64,000 bases of DNA from Polaribacter sp. BAL334 (lineage in GTDB: Bacteria > Bacteroidota > Bacteroidia > Flavobacteriales > Flavobacteriaceae). The number at the start of each line of letters is the position of its first letter. Within the stretch, counting starts at the first letter, position 1. The notes under the pieces were generated by a model that saw only the letters and a program-made list of their open reading frames with translations, did no database searches and was not told the origin of the DNA. Of this stretch, positions 27,370 to 36,352 are shown in pieces. The stretch lies in the NCBI RefSeq assembly GCF_015767435.1, contig NZ_JADWOV010000319.1, forward strand, positions 248,001 through 312,000, given 5' to 3'. Both the position numbers and the translations under genes were made by a program.

Positions 27370-28440
27370 ATGGCAAATTCTTTTCATAAATCATTTCAAA
27401 TTAACGGGATTTCCTTTAAAAGTGTTGAAGAAATTTTAGCTCATGTTTCTCAAATTTCGGCTGAAATGCATGAATTTTTGTCAGATTGGTTTTCAAATGA
27501 AAAAACGATTTTAGTCAAAACTTCTGGTTCTACAGGGATTCCAAAAACAATTGCATTGCAAAAAGAATTCATGATAAATAGTGCTATTGCTACAGCCACC
27601 TATTTTAATTTACCTCAAAAAACGACAGCATTACTTTGTTTGCCAATCACTTACATTGCAGGAAAAATGATGTTGATTCGTGCCATTACCTTGGGTTGGC
27701 ATTTGGATATTGTAGAAGCATCTTCAAATCCTTTGGAAAAAATTTCTAAAAGTTTTGATTTTTCTGCAATGATTCCACTTCAATTGGAAAATTCATTGCA
27801 ACATTTACATCTAATAAAAAAACTGATTGTTGGAGGAGGAGCTGTATCTCAGCAACTTCAGGAAAAGATACAAACAATTGATTGCAAGGTATTTGCAACG
27901 TATGGAATGACAGAAACCATCACGCACATTGCCATTAAAAAATTGAATCATACCCAAATAAGCCCAACTTTTTTCGAGGTTTTACCCAATGTTTCCATTT
28001 ACAAGGATCACAGAGATTGTTTGGTCATTGATGCAAAAAACATTTCTGAAAAGGTGATTTTTACCAATGATATTGTTCAATTGGTTTCCAAAAACAAGTT
28101 TGAAATCTTAGGGAGATTTGACAATATCATCAATTCTGGGGGAATTAAATTGCAACCAGAAATCATTGAAGAAAAATTATCGGAAATTATAAAACTGCGT
28201 TTTTTTGTTGCTGGAATTCCAGACGAAAAATTGGGTGAAAAGTTAGTGTTGTTGATTGAATCAGAGGGAAAAATAGACAAGGAAGATGTGTACAAATCAA
28301 CCCTTTTTTCTCAGATAAAAACGTTGAAAAACATTTCAAAGTTCGAGATTCCGAAAGAAATTGTTATTTTGAACAATTTCAATGAGACCACTTCTGGGAA
28401 AATTCAACGAAAAAGTACTTTAGAAAGCCATCATTTTTAA
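27370..28440 (+). CDS. menE: o-Succinylbenzoate-CoA ligase-like AMP-binding protein
   Basis: A 356-residue ANL-superfamily enzyme. Visible are the P-loop TSGSTGIPKTIAL, the adenylate-binding ATYGMTETITH, the LGRFDNIINSGGIKL hinge region and the C-terminal Lys in TTSGKIQRK. It activates o-succinylbenzoate as its CoA thioester. It is shorter than typical MenE (about 450-490 residues) because the N-terminal part is reduced, as is common in Flavobacteriia. The ATG at 27370 is chosen over the TTG at 27367. Its end overlaps the converging regulator gene by 4 bases. Confidence 0.88.
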   Translation: MANSFHKSFQINGISFKSVEEILAHVSQISAEMHEFLSDWFSNEKTILVKTSGSTGIPKTIALQKEFMINSAIATATYFNLPQKTTALLCLPITYIAGKMMLIRAITLGWHLDIVEASSNPLEKISKSFDFSAMIPLQLENSLQHLHLIKKLIVGGGAVSQQLQEKIQTIDCKVFATYGMTETITHIAIKKLNHTQISPTFFEVLPNVSIYKDHRDCLVIDAKNISEKVIFTNDIVQLVSKNKFEILGRFDNIINSGGIKLQPEIIEEKLSEIIKLRFFVAGIPDEKLGEKLVLLIESEGKIDKEDVYKSTLFSQIKTLKNISKFEIPKEIVILNNFNETTSGKIQRKSTLESHHF

Positions 28441-29123
28441 AATCCGTTGGCAATTTTTTCCAACTCATTTTTGTTGAGAATAATGATGTTTTTTCCTTCA
28501 AAATCAATGTATTTACTTTTCTTAAATTCTGATAATAATCGAATACAAGATTCCGTTGCTGTACCAATAATATTGGCAATATCTTCTCTAGAAAGTTGCA
28601 AATTAATTGCTCCTAAATCATTGATACCAAATTTTGTTTGAAGTTTCATGAGCGTTTCAGCCAAGCGTTGTTTCACACTTTTTTGTGCCATGTCTACTAC
28701 CAAATTATCTGAATTTTTCAAATTAATAGCCATGTTTTTTAAAACATCCATGGTAAATGCAGGATTTTTCTCCAAATCTCTAATAATTTCTTCTCTTGGA
28801 ATAAAACACACTTCCATGTCCTCTAAAGCAATGGCATTTAGATTGGAGACTTCTTCTGAAATCAAACTTCTTTCTCCTAATAAATCTCCTCTTTTAACCA
28901 AATTTACGATTTGATTTTTGCCGTTTTCACTCATTTTTGAAACCTTGCAAACTCCATCTTTGATACAATAAACACCATTTAAGTAATCTCCTTCTTCAAA
29001 AATAGGTTCTCCTTTTTTGATGATTTTAGAAGTTTTACAATTAGACATTCTCACCAAATCATCTTTGGAAAGGTGTTTAAGTGAATTAAATTGACGAACG
29101 ATACATTGTTCACATTTGCTCAT
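28437..29123 (-). CDS. Crp/Fnr family transcriptional regulator, FNR-like with candidate Fe-S cysteines
   Basis: From the ATG at 29123 the protein is 228 residues: a cyclic-nucleotide-type effector domain (about 20-140) and a winged HTH (about 155-225) whose recognition helix TATESCIRLL keeps Glu and Arg at the E-x3-R positions. Cys4 and Cys7 (CEQC) and Cys106 in EVCFIPREE align with Cys20, Cys23 and Cys122 of E. coli FNR. The Cys29 equivalent is absent, but Cys29 of this protein lies in MSNCKTS, 16 residues further along. An oxygen-sensing [4Fe-4S] cluster is thus plausible but not certain. It diverges from ccoI, and a palindromic site precedes ccoS. The longer frame to 29234 overlaps ccoI and is rejected. 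Confidence 0.9.
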   Translation of the reverse strand: MSKCEQCIVRQFNSLKHLSKDDLVRMSNCKTSKIIKKGEPIFEEGDYLNGVYCIKDGVCKVSKMSENGKNQIVNLVKRGDLLGERSLISEEVSNLNAIALEDMEVCFIPREEIIRDLEKNPAFTMDVLKNMAINLKNSDNLVVDMAQKSVKQRLAETLMKLQTKFGINDLGAINLQLSREDIANIIGTATESCIRLLSEFKKSKYIDFEGKNIIILNKNELEKIANGF

Positions 29124-29226
29124 AGAAAAGTTAATTTGTGCCTCATCAAAGATACTGAAAAACTGACAAAAATCATATTTTAATTGCATAAGAATTTTCA
29201 ACTTTGCAATCGGCAAACGAGCAAAT

Positions 29227-31599
29227 ATGAACACTACACATTGTTATCATTGTGGAGATTCTTGTAATGATACTGACATTCAAAAAGATGGGAAAAATTT
29301 TTGTTGTAACGGTTGTAAAACTGTGTACGAAATTTTTTCTGAAAATGAACTGACTTGTTATTATGATTTTCAAGAGAATCCTGGTGCAATTCCTTCTGAA
29401 ATAAAGGGAAAATACGACTTTTTAGACAATCCGAAAATTGCTGAAAAATTGTTAGAATTTGATGATGAAACTACGCAAATCATCACACTTTTCATTCCTC
29501 ATATTCACTGTAGTTCGTGTATTTGGGTGCTTGAAAATTTGCATAAATTGAATCCAAATATCACTGCTTCACAAGTTGATTTTCCTAAAAAAACGGTCAG
29601 AGTTACTTTTCATGCGACTAAAATTTCATTGAAAGAAGTTGTAATTCTGTTAAGTTCTATTGGGTATGAACCTTATATTAGTTTGGAAGATTACGAATCT
29701 GGAAAAAAAGCGGTGGATAGAAGTTTGATTTACAAACTCGGAATTGCAGGATTTGCCTTTGGAAATGTGATGTTTTTATCTTTTCCAGAGTATTTTGAAG
29801 TTTCAGAATTTTGGTTAGATCACTATAAAAACATCTTTCGTTGGTTGATGTTTGCTTTTTCACTTCCTGTCGTTTTTTATTCAGGAAATGGCTATTTTAT
29901 TGCAGCATATAAAGGACTGAAATCGGGAATACTAAACATTGATGTTCCAATTGCATTGGGAATTGCAGTCTTATTTATCAGAAGTTTTGTTGAAATTTTA
30001 TTTGATTTAGGAACCGGTTTTTTTGACAGTTTAACTGGGTTGGTATTTTTCCTTTTATTGGGAAAGTTTTTTCAGCAGAAAACCTATAATTTCTTGTCTT
30101 TTGAACGTGATTTTAAATCCTATTTTCCGATTGCTGTGACCAAAATTTTGGCAGATGGCAAAGAGGAAAATATTCAAATTTACGAGGTACAAAAAGGAGA
30201 TAGATTGCTCATCAGAAATCAAGAATTGATTCCTGTTGATGGAATTTTAATCAATGGAAATGCACAAATAGACTATAGTTTTGTGACAGGTGAAGCAATT
30301 CCTGTATCCAAAAAATCGGGCGATAAATTATTTGCAGGAGGAAAACAACTGTCAGGAATTTTAGAAATGGAAGTGTTGGCTTCTGTTTCGCAAAGTTATC
30401 TGACGCAATTGTGGAGCAATGATGTTTTTAAGACAGAAAAGCAATCTCATTTTAAAAACATCACAGATACCATCAGTAAAAATTTCACCATTTTTGTGTT
30501 GTCTGTTGCAACAATAGCCACTATTTTTTGGTTGTTTTTTGATGCTTCAAAAGCGCTAAATGTTTTCACTGCGGTGCTTATTATTGCTTGTCCTTGTGCA
30601 ATTGCATTGGCAGCTCCTTTTACATTGGGAAACATGTTGCGTATTTTTGGAAAAAAGAAATTCTATCTGAAAAACGCCACAGTCATTGAACAATTAGCGA
30701 CGATCAATTCCATCATTTTTGATAAAACAGGCACACTTTCTACAGCAAAAGAAAGTAGCATTTCTTATGTTGGAATTCCATTGAATGACTCTGAAAAACA
30801 GCTCGTAAAAAGTGCATTAAGAGCCTCAAATCATCCTTTGAGCAGAACCTTATACAATTCATTTTCAGATATAAAAACAATTCCTGTTTCAAATTTCAAG
30901 GAAATTATAGGCAAAGGAATTGAAGTGATTTTTGATGAAAAACGGATAAAAATAGGTTCCGCTTTATTTGTGCAAAACAATGCTTTGCCAATTTCATTGG
31001 ATACTTCAGTTCACGTTAGTTTTGATGATGAATACAAAGGAAAATTCACTATAAAAAATTCCTACAGAAAGGGATTGAAATCACTTTTTGAGTCTTTAAA
31101 AAGCACGTTTGATTTGGCAGTTGTTTCTGGAGACAATAGTGGTGAAAAGGAATTTTTATCTCAAGTTTTGCCTGATAACACTACATTTTTATTCGACCAA
31201 AAACCAGAAGATAAATTGCAAATTGTAGCAGATTTTCAATCCAAAAACAACAAAGTTGCTATGATTGGAGATGGTTTAAATGATGCTGGAGCTTTGGCAA
31301 AAAGTGATGTGGGAATTGCCTTATCAGAAAACATCAATGTGTTTTCGCCTGCTTGTGATGCCATTTTAGATGCGAGTCAATTTCAAAAAATTGACCAATT
31401 TTTCAATGCTTCCAAAAAAGCCATAAAAGTGATAAAATACAGCTTTTTATTGTCACTTTGCTACAATTTAGTAGGATTGTATTTTGCAGTTACAGGTCAA
31501 TTAATGCCCGTAATTGCAGCTATTTTAATGCCTTTGAGTTCTATAAGTATTGTGGTTTTTACAACGATTAGTACCAATTTAATAGGAAAAAAAATCTAA
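29227..31599 (+). CDS. ccoI: Cu-transporting P-type ATPase for cbb3 oxidase assembly (CcoI/FixI type)
   Basis: This 790-residue P1B ATPase delivers copper for the CuB site of cbb3 oxidase. The N-terminus has a Cys-rich segment (HCYHCGDSC, CCNGC), then an HMA domain with HCSSCIWVLENL, about eight membrane helices, the ion-binding CPCAIALA motif, the TGEA loop (VTGEAIP), the phosphorylation site FDKTGTLS, and the hinge MIGDGLNDAGAL. The gene starts a forward run through the cco genes. The N-terminal zinc-finger-like CxxC pairs are typical of CcoI rather than general CopA. Confidence 0.95.
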   Translation: MNTTHCYHCGDSCNDTDIQKDGKNFCCNGCKTVYEIFSENELTCYYDFQENPGAIPSEIKGKYDFLDNPKIAEKLLEFDDETTQIITLFIPHIHCSSCIWVLENLHKLNPNITASQVDFPKKTVRVTFHATKISLKEVVILLSSIGYEPYISLEDYESGKKAVDRSLIYKLGIAGFAFGNVMFLSFPEYFEVSEFWLDHYKNIFRWLMFAFSLPVVFYSGNGYFIAAYKGLKSGILNIDVPIALGIAVLFIRSFVEILFDLGTGFFDSLTGLVFFLLLGKFFQQKTYNFLSFERDFKSYFPIAVTKILADGKEENIQIYEVQKGDRLLIRNQELIPVDGILINGNAQIDYSFVTGEAIPVSKKSGDKLFAGGKQLSGILEMEVLASVSQSYLTQLWSNDVFKTEKQSHFKNITDTISKNFTIFVLSVATIATIFWLFFDASKALNVFTAVLIIACPCAIALAAPFTLGNMLRIFGKKKFYLKNATVIEQLATINSIIFDKTGTLSTAKESSISYVGIPLNDSEKQLVKSALRASNHPLSRTLYNSFSDIKTIPVSNFKEIIGKGIEVIFDEKRIKIGSALFVQNNALPISLDTSVHVSFDDEYKGKFTIKNSYRKGLKSLFESLKSTFDLAVVSGDNSGEKEFLSQVLPDNTTFLFDQKPEDKLQIVADFQSKNNKVAMIGDGLNDAGALAKSDVGIALSENINVFSPACDAILDASQFQKIDQFFNASKKAIKVIKYSFLLSLCYNLVGLYFAVTGQLMPVIAAILMPLSSISIVVFTTISTNLIGKKI

Positions 31600-31602
31600 G
31601 TT

Positions 31603-32301
31603 ATGAGTGTACATATTGAGGCCAAAAAAGGTCAAATTGCAGAAACTATTTTATTACCTGGTGATCCAATGAGAGCAAAATGGATTGCGGATACCTTTTT
31701 AACAAACGCATTTTTATACAATGACGTTCGTGGAATGTTCGGTTTTACAGGTACTTATAAAGGAAAAAGAATTTCAGTTCAAGGCACAGGAATGGGCATT
31801 CCTTCTACGCTGATTTATTGTCATGAATTGATAACAGAATATGGAGTGAAAAACCTCATTAGAGTGGGTTCTGCAGGTTCCTATCAGAAAGAGGTGAACA
31901 TCAGGGATATTGTGATTGCGATGGCAGCTTCCACCAATTCAGGATTGAATACGATTCGTTTTAACGGCGCTGATTTTGCGCCAACAGCAAGCTTTACCTT
32001 GTTTCAAAAAGCAATAGAAATCGCTAAAGAAAAAAACATTCCCATCAAAGCAGGAGGAATTCTGAGTTCGGACGAGTTTTATGCAGATGAATTTGATTCA
32101 TATAAAAAGTGGGCTGAATATGGTGTATTGTGTGTAGAAATGGAAACTTCGGGTTTGTATACGATTGCTGTAAAACATCACGTAAATGCGTTGTCAATTC
32201 TTACCATTTCGGACAATTTAGTGACCAAAGAACGCACTACAGCTGACGAAAGAGAGCAAACGTTTAAAGAAATGATTGAAATAGCCATTGAATTGGCATA
32301 A
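31603..32301 (+). CDS. deoD: Purine-nucleoside phosphorylase
   Basis: A 232-residue hexameric enzyme that cleaves purine (deoxy)nucleosides with phosphate. It shows the N-terminal phosphate-binding [13 protein letters not shown], the signature [26 protein letters not shown], and the base/ribose site [10 protein letters not shown] plus SDNL. Length is standard. It sits only 3 bases after ccoI and 9 before hemN, so it is co-transcribed with respiratory genes although no link to them is known. Confidence 0.97.
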   Translation: MSVHIEAKKGQIAETILLPGDPMRAKWIADTFLTNAFLYNDVRGMFGFTGTYKGKRISVQGTGMGIPSTLIYCHELITEYGVKNLIRVGSAGSYQKEVNIRDIVIAMAASTNSGLNTIRFNGADFAPTASFTLFQKAIEIAKEKNIPIKAGGILSSDEFYADEFDSYKKWAEYGVLCVEMETSGLYTIAVKHHVNALSILTISDNLVTKERTTADEREQTFKEMIEIAIELA

Positions 32302-32310
32302 CACATCCCA

Positions 32311-33672
32311 ATGAAATCACTCATCCAAAAATACAACATTCCAGGACCAAGATATACAAGTTACCCAACAGTTCCCTTTTGGGATGCTGCTGAATTTTCA
32401 ACAAAAAAATGGCTTCATAGTTTTCAAAAATCTTTTGCCGAAAGCAATTCATCTGAAGGAATCAGTGTGTACATTCATCTGCCATTTTGTGAAAGTTTGT
32501 GTACGTTTTGTGCGTGTCATAAACACATTACCAAACGTCATGAAGTTGAGGAGGAATATCTTGAAACGGTGCTAAAAGAATGGGAACTCTATCTGAATTT
32601 GTTGCATGAAAAACCCATCATTAAAGAATTGCATTTGGGTGGAGGAACTCCCACTTTTTTTTCTGAAAAGAATTTACGTTTTTTAATAGAAGGAATTCTA
32701 AAAAATGCCACAAAACATTCAAAGGCTGAATTTAGTTTTGAAGGTCATCCTAACAATACAACTGAAGCGCATTTACAAACTTTGTTTGATGTTGGTTTTA
32801 GAAGAGTTAGTTTTGGGGTGCAAGATTACAATGAAAAAGTTCAAAAAGCCATTCACAGAATTCAACCTTTTGAAAATGTAGAAAAAGTAACCAAGTTGGC
32901 TCGAAAAATTGGCTACACTTCCATAAGTCACGATTTGATTTTTGGATTGCCTTTTCAAACAGCTGCTGATATTATTGATACCATTACCAAAACTAAAATC
33001 TTACAACCTGACCGAATTTCTTTTTATAGTTATGCACATGTGCCTTGGGTAAAAGGTGTTGGACAACGTGGATTTAATGAAGATGATTTGCCAAAAGACG
33101 AAGAGAAAAGGAATTTATACGAAATTGGAAAACAACTTTTTGCTGATTTTGGGTATGAAGAAATAGGGATGGATCATTTTGCTTTACAAACAGATGAATT
33201 ATACATCGCAACAAAAAACAACACATTACATCGAAATTTTATGGGATATACCGCCAATAAAACACAGTTGATGATTGGGCTGGGAATGTCTGCAATTTCC
33301 GATTCTTGGGGGGCTTTTGCTCAAAATGTGAAAACCGTAAAAGAGTATCAAAAGTTGGTTTCTCAGGGAGAAATTCCAGTTTTTAGAGGGCATATTTTAA
33401 CAGATGAAGATTTGGTAATGCGCCAACATATTTTGAATATGATGTGCCAATTTGAAACTTCTTGGAATGATGAATCCATGAAATTTGAAAATTTGGAGGT
33501 TCATTTGAATTTGTTACGAGAACTAGAAAATGATGGTTTGGTCATCATCAAAGAACACTCACTTGAAATTCCGGAACATGCAAGGCCCTTTGTCAGAAAT
33601 ATCTGCATGGCATTTGATAAAAATTTGCAACAACAGCAATCCAAAGAGAAATTATTTTCACAAACAATATGA
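32311..33672 (+). CDS. hemN: Oxygen-independent coproporphyrinogen III oxidase
   Basis: This 453-residue radical-SAM enzyme decarboxylates coproporphyrinogen III to protoporphyrinogen IX without oxygen. The [4Fe-4S]/SAM motif is LPFCESLCTFCACHKH (CxxxCxxC plus the extra Cys of HemN), followed by LHLGGGTPTFF and the HemN C-terminal domain (about 355-440). It supplies heme under low oxygen, which fits its place between ccoI and the cbb3 oxidase genes. Confidence 0.95.
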   Translation: MKSLIQKYNIPGPRYTSYPTVPFWDAAEFSTKKWLHSFQKSFAESNSSEGISVYIHLPFCESLCTFCACHKHITKRHEVEEEYLETVLKEWELYLNLLHEKPIIKELHLGGGTPTFFSEKNLRFLIEGILKNATKHSKAEFSFEGHPNNTTEAHLQTLFDVGFRRVSFGVQDYNEKVQKAIHRIQPFENVEKVTKLARKIGYTSISHDLIFGLPFQTAADIIDTITKTKILQPDRISFYSYAHVPWVKGVGQRGFNEDDLPKDEEKRNLYEIGKQLFADFGYEEIGMDHFALQTDELYIATKNNTLHRNFMGYTANKTQLMIGLGMSAISDSWGAFAQNVKTVKEYQKLVSQGEIPVFRGHILTDEDLVMRQHILNMMCQFETSWNDESMKFENLEVHLNLLRELENDGLVIIKEHSLEIPEHARPFVRNICMAFDKNLQQQQSKEKLFSQTI

Positions 33673-33714
33673 CCAATTGATGTAATAGGATTGTTTTTTT
33701 TTAAAAAAAATATG

Positions 33715-33734
33715 AATATGACAAATGTCATATT
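33715..33734. promoter_or_regulatory. Candidate FNR/CRP-type operator before ccoS
   Basis: AATATGACA-AA-TGTCATATT is a perfect 20-bp palindrome with two central bases. Its core TGAC-N4-GTCA resembles FNR/FixK-family sites (TTGAT/C-N4-A/GTCAA). Its centre (33724.5) lies about 43 bases before the start site predicted from the downstream TATTTTTG box, the position of a class II activator. A regulator of this family is encoded at 28437-29123. Confidence 0.65.
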
Positions 33735-33753
33735 TTGAGAAAGTCAATCCAAG

Positions 33754-33761
33754 TATTTTTG
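33754..33761 (+). promoter_or_regulatory. Predicted -7 box of the ccoS-ccoNO operon
   Basis: TATTTTTG matches TAnnTTTG, 26 bases before the ccoS ATG. There is no TTTG at the optimal -33 distance (one lies at 33734-33737, 16 bases away), consistent with an activator-dependent promoter. Confidence 0.55.
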
Positions 33762-33786
33762 ACACATAAAATCTATCAGGCAAGAT

Positions 33787-33960
33787 ATGAGCGTAATATA
33801 CCTACTACTTTCACTAAGTATTTTAGTTGCATTAGTTTTCCTAATCGTATTTATTTACGCAGTAAAAAAAGGTCAGTATGATGATACATACACACCTTCA
33901 GTCAGAATGTTGTTTGATGACGAGCTAGTAAAAACCAATAAAAAATTAACCAAAGACTAA
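33787..33960 (+). CDS. ccoS: cbb3-type cytochrome oxidase assembly protein CcoS
   Basis: A 57-residue single-span protein, MSVIYLLLSLSILVALVF at the start, then the positively charged AVKKGQYDD segment and a short acidic tail. CcoS is needed for cofactor insertion into cbb3 oxidase. The motif G-Q-Y/F-D-D after the helix is the family hallmark. It lies 10 bases upstream of ccoNO. Confidence 0.92.
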   Translation: MSVIYLLLSLSILVALVFLIVFIYAVKKGQYDDTYTPSVRMLFDDELVKTNKKLTKD

Positions 33961-33970
33961 ATTTAAATTT

Positions 33971-36163
33971 ATGGAAATGCAACAATTTTATTATGACAAT
34001 AAGATCGTTAAAAAGTTTATCTACGCAACTTTGCTATGGGGAATAGTAGGGTTTTCAGTGGGATTACTTTTAGCTTTTATGTTTTTATTCCCAAATCTAA
34101 CTGACGGAATTTCGTGGTTGAGTTTTGGTCGTTTACGTCCTTTACACACCAATGCCGTAATTTTTGCTTTTGTTGGGAATGCCATTTTTGCAGGGGTGTA
34201 TTATTCCTTGCAGCGGTTGTTAAAAGCCAGAATGGCAAGTAACTTTTTAAGTAATTTTAACTTTTGGGGTTGGCAGTTGATCATTGTGGCAGCTGCAATT
34301 ACGCTTCCTTTAGGGTATTCAACATCCAAAGAATATGCAGAGCTAGAATGGCCAATTGACATTGCCATTGCGTTGGTTTGGGTAGCTTTTGGTGTCAACA
34401 TGATTTGGACAATTTTACAACGAAGACAACGTCATTTATATGTAGCTATTTGGTTTTATTTAGCCACTTTCGTTACAGTTGCAGTGTTGCATATTTTCAA
34501 TAGTTTAGCGCTTCCAGTAAGTGCTTTAAAATCATATTCTGTGTATGCAGGAGTGCAAGATGCCTTGGTTCAATGGTGGTATGGACACAATGCAGTAGCA
34601 TTTTTCTTAACAACACCATTTTTAGGATTGATGTATTATTTTGTGCCAAAAGCAGCAAACAGACCTGTATATTCTTATAGATTATCAATTGTACACTTTT
34701 GGTCTTTGATCTTCATTTATATTTGGGCAGGACCTCACCATTTGTTGTATTCTGCTTTGCCAGATTGGGCTCAAAATTTAGGGGTTGCTTTTTCAGTTAT
34801 GTTAATTGCACCTTCTTGGGGAGGGATGATTAATGGTTTATTGACATTGAGAGGTGCTTGGGATAAAGTACGTGTTGACCCAGTTTTAAAATTCATGGTA
34901 GTTGCAATTACAGGTTATGGTATGGCAACTTTTGAAGGACCAATGTTGTCATTGAAAAACGTAAATGCGATTGCACACTTTTCAGATTGGATTATTGCTC
35001 ACGTTCACGTAGGTGCGTTGGCTTGGAATGGGTTTTTAACATTCGGGATGATATATTGGTTAGTACCAAGATTATTCAAAACTAATTTGCACTCTGTTGC
35101 CTTGGCAAATGTGCACTTTTGGGTAGGAACTTTAGGAATTATTTTATATACATTGCCCATGTATGTGGCAGGTTTTGTGCAAGCCTCTATGTGGAAACAA
35201 TTCAATCCTGATGGCACATTGACCTATGGTAATTTCCTAGAAACAGTCAACGAAATTATACCCATGTATTGGATGCGTGCGATAGGAGGAAGTATGTATA
35301 TTTTGGGTGCAATTATCATGTTGTACAACATCATCAGAACAGTAAGAGCTGGAAGTGATGTTACAGATGAATTGGCTGAAGCTGCTGCTTTAACAAAAGT
35401 AGCTTCTCACAGAACAAAAGGTGAAGGCTATCATACTTGGTTAGAACGTAAACCAATAAAATTAACCATTTATGCAACCATCGCCATTTTGATTGGTGGT
35501 ATTGTGCAAATCATTCCAACATTGTTAGTAAAATCAAATATTCCTACCATCAGCAGTGTAAAACCGTATACTCCGCTTGAATTGGAAGGAAGAGATTTGT
35601 ACATCAGAGAAGGTTGTGTGGGATGTCATTCTCAAATGATTCGTCCATTCAGAAGTGAAGTGGAACGTTATGGCGAGTATTCAAAAGCAGGAGAATATGT
35701 ATATGACCATCCATTTTTATGGGGTTCAAAAAGAACAGGACCTGATTTACATAGAGTGGGTAAAAAATACAATGACAATTGGCATTTGAATCACATGTAT
35801 GATCCACAAAGTACGTCACCTGGTTCTATCATGCCTTCCTATAAATGGCTAATTACAAATAAATTAGACAAGTCAAAAACCGAAGATAAAATGCGAGTGA
35901 TGGTTTCTTTAGGCGTTCCTTATACTGACGAAGAAATTACGTATGCACAAGCAGCTATGAATCAGCAAGGGAAAATGATTGAAGAAAATCTATATCAAGA
36001 TCCTGATTTTGTAAAAAATTATGAAGCTGATAAGAAATATGCCAAAGAAAACGGATTGGAATTTATTGAAATGAAAGACCGAGAAATCATTGCTATCATA
36101 GCCTATATCCAACGTTTGGGAACGGATATCAAAGTAAAAGAAGATCAAATTTCTAAAAAATAA
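33971..36163 (+). CDS. ccoNO: Fused cbb3-type cytochrome c oxidase subunits I and II (CcoN-CcoO)
   Basis: A 730-residue fusion. Residues 1-490 are CcoN, with about 12 helices and the heme/CuB histidines visible in HTNAVIFAF, WYGHNAVAFF, GPHHLLYSALP and HVHVGALAW. After a linker helix, residues about 510-730 are CcoO, with the heme c site CVGCHSQMIRPF and GSIMPSYKWL carrying the Met ligand. This is the catalytic core of the high-affinity terminal oxidase. The N-O fusion is the usual arrangement in Bacteroidota. A second Met at 33977 is possible. Confidence 0.97.
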   Translation: MEMQQFYYDNKIVKKFIYATLLWGIVGFSVGLLLAFMFLFPNLTDGISWLSFGRLRPLHTNAVIFAFVGNAIFAGVYYSLQRLLKARMASNFLSNFNFWGWQLIIVAAAITLPLGYSTSKEYAELEWPIDIAIALVWVAFGVNMIWTILQRRQRHLYVAIWFYLATFVTVAVLHIFNSLALPVSALKSYSVYAGVQDALVQWWYGHNAVAFFLTTPFLGLMYYFVPKAANRPVYSYRLSIVHFWSLIFIYIWAGPHHLLYSALPDWAQNLGVAFSVMLIAPSWGGMINGLLTLRGAWDKVRVDPVLKFMVVAITGYGMATFEGPMLSLKNVNAIAHFSDWIIAHVHVGALAWNGFLTFGMIYWLVPRLFKTNLHSVALANVHFWVGTLGIILYTLPMYVAGFVQASMWKQFNPDGTLTYGNFLETVNEIIPMYWMRAIGGSMYILGAIIMLYNIIRTVRAGSDVTDELAEAAALTKVASHRTKGEGYHTWLERKPIKLTIYATIAILIGGIVQIIPTLLVKSNIPTISSVKPYTPLELEGRDLYIREGCVGCHSQMIRPFRSEVERYGEYSKAGEYVYDHPFLWGSKRTGPDLHRVGKKYNDNWHLNHMYDPQSTSPGSIMPSYKWLITNKLDKSKTEDKMRVMVSLGVPYTDEEITYAQAAMNQQGKMIEENLYQDPDFVKNYEADKKYAKENGLEFIEMKDREIIAIIAYIQRLGTDIKVKEDQISKK

Positions 36164-36167
36164 GCAC

Positions 36168-36338
36168 ATGTTAAAGTTTGTAAAAAATCATATGGAAAGC
36201 ATCACAGGAATTGAAATATATCCTATGATCTCATTGCTCATATTCTTCACTTTTTTTGTTTTATTGTTTTGGTGGGTATTCACAGCAAAAAAAGAGTATA
36301 TAAAAACAGTCAGTAATTTACCTTTAGAAGATAACTAA
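36168..36338 (+). CDS. ccoQ: CcoQ-like small subunit of cbb3 oxidase
   Basis: A 56-residue protein with one helix (about residues 21-39, ISLLIFFTFFVLLFWWVF), a basic KKEY after it and an acidic C-terminus. It lies 4 bases after ccoNO and 14 before ccoP. Size, topology and place fit CcoQ, which stabilises the complex. Confidence 0.88.
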   Translation: MLKFVKNHMESITGIEIYPMISLLIFFTFFVLLFWWVFTAKKEYIKTVSNLPLEDN

Positions 36339-36352
36339 AATACCAGTAAAAC

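Noticed and set aside
28437..29234. Longer start for the FNR-like gene
   Set aside because: The extra 37 residues overlap the divergent ccoI start and lack similarity to the family, whose N-terminus is MSKCEQC-like.
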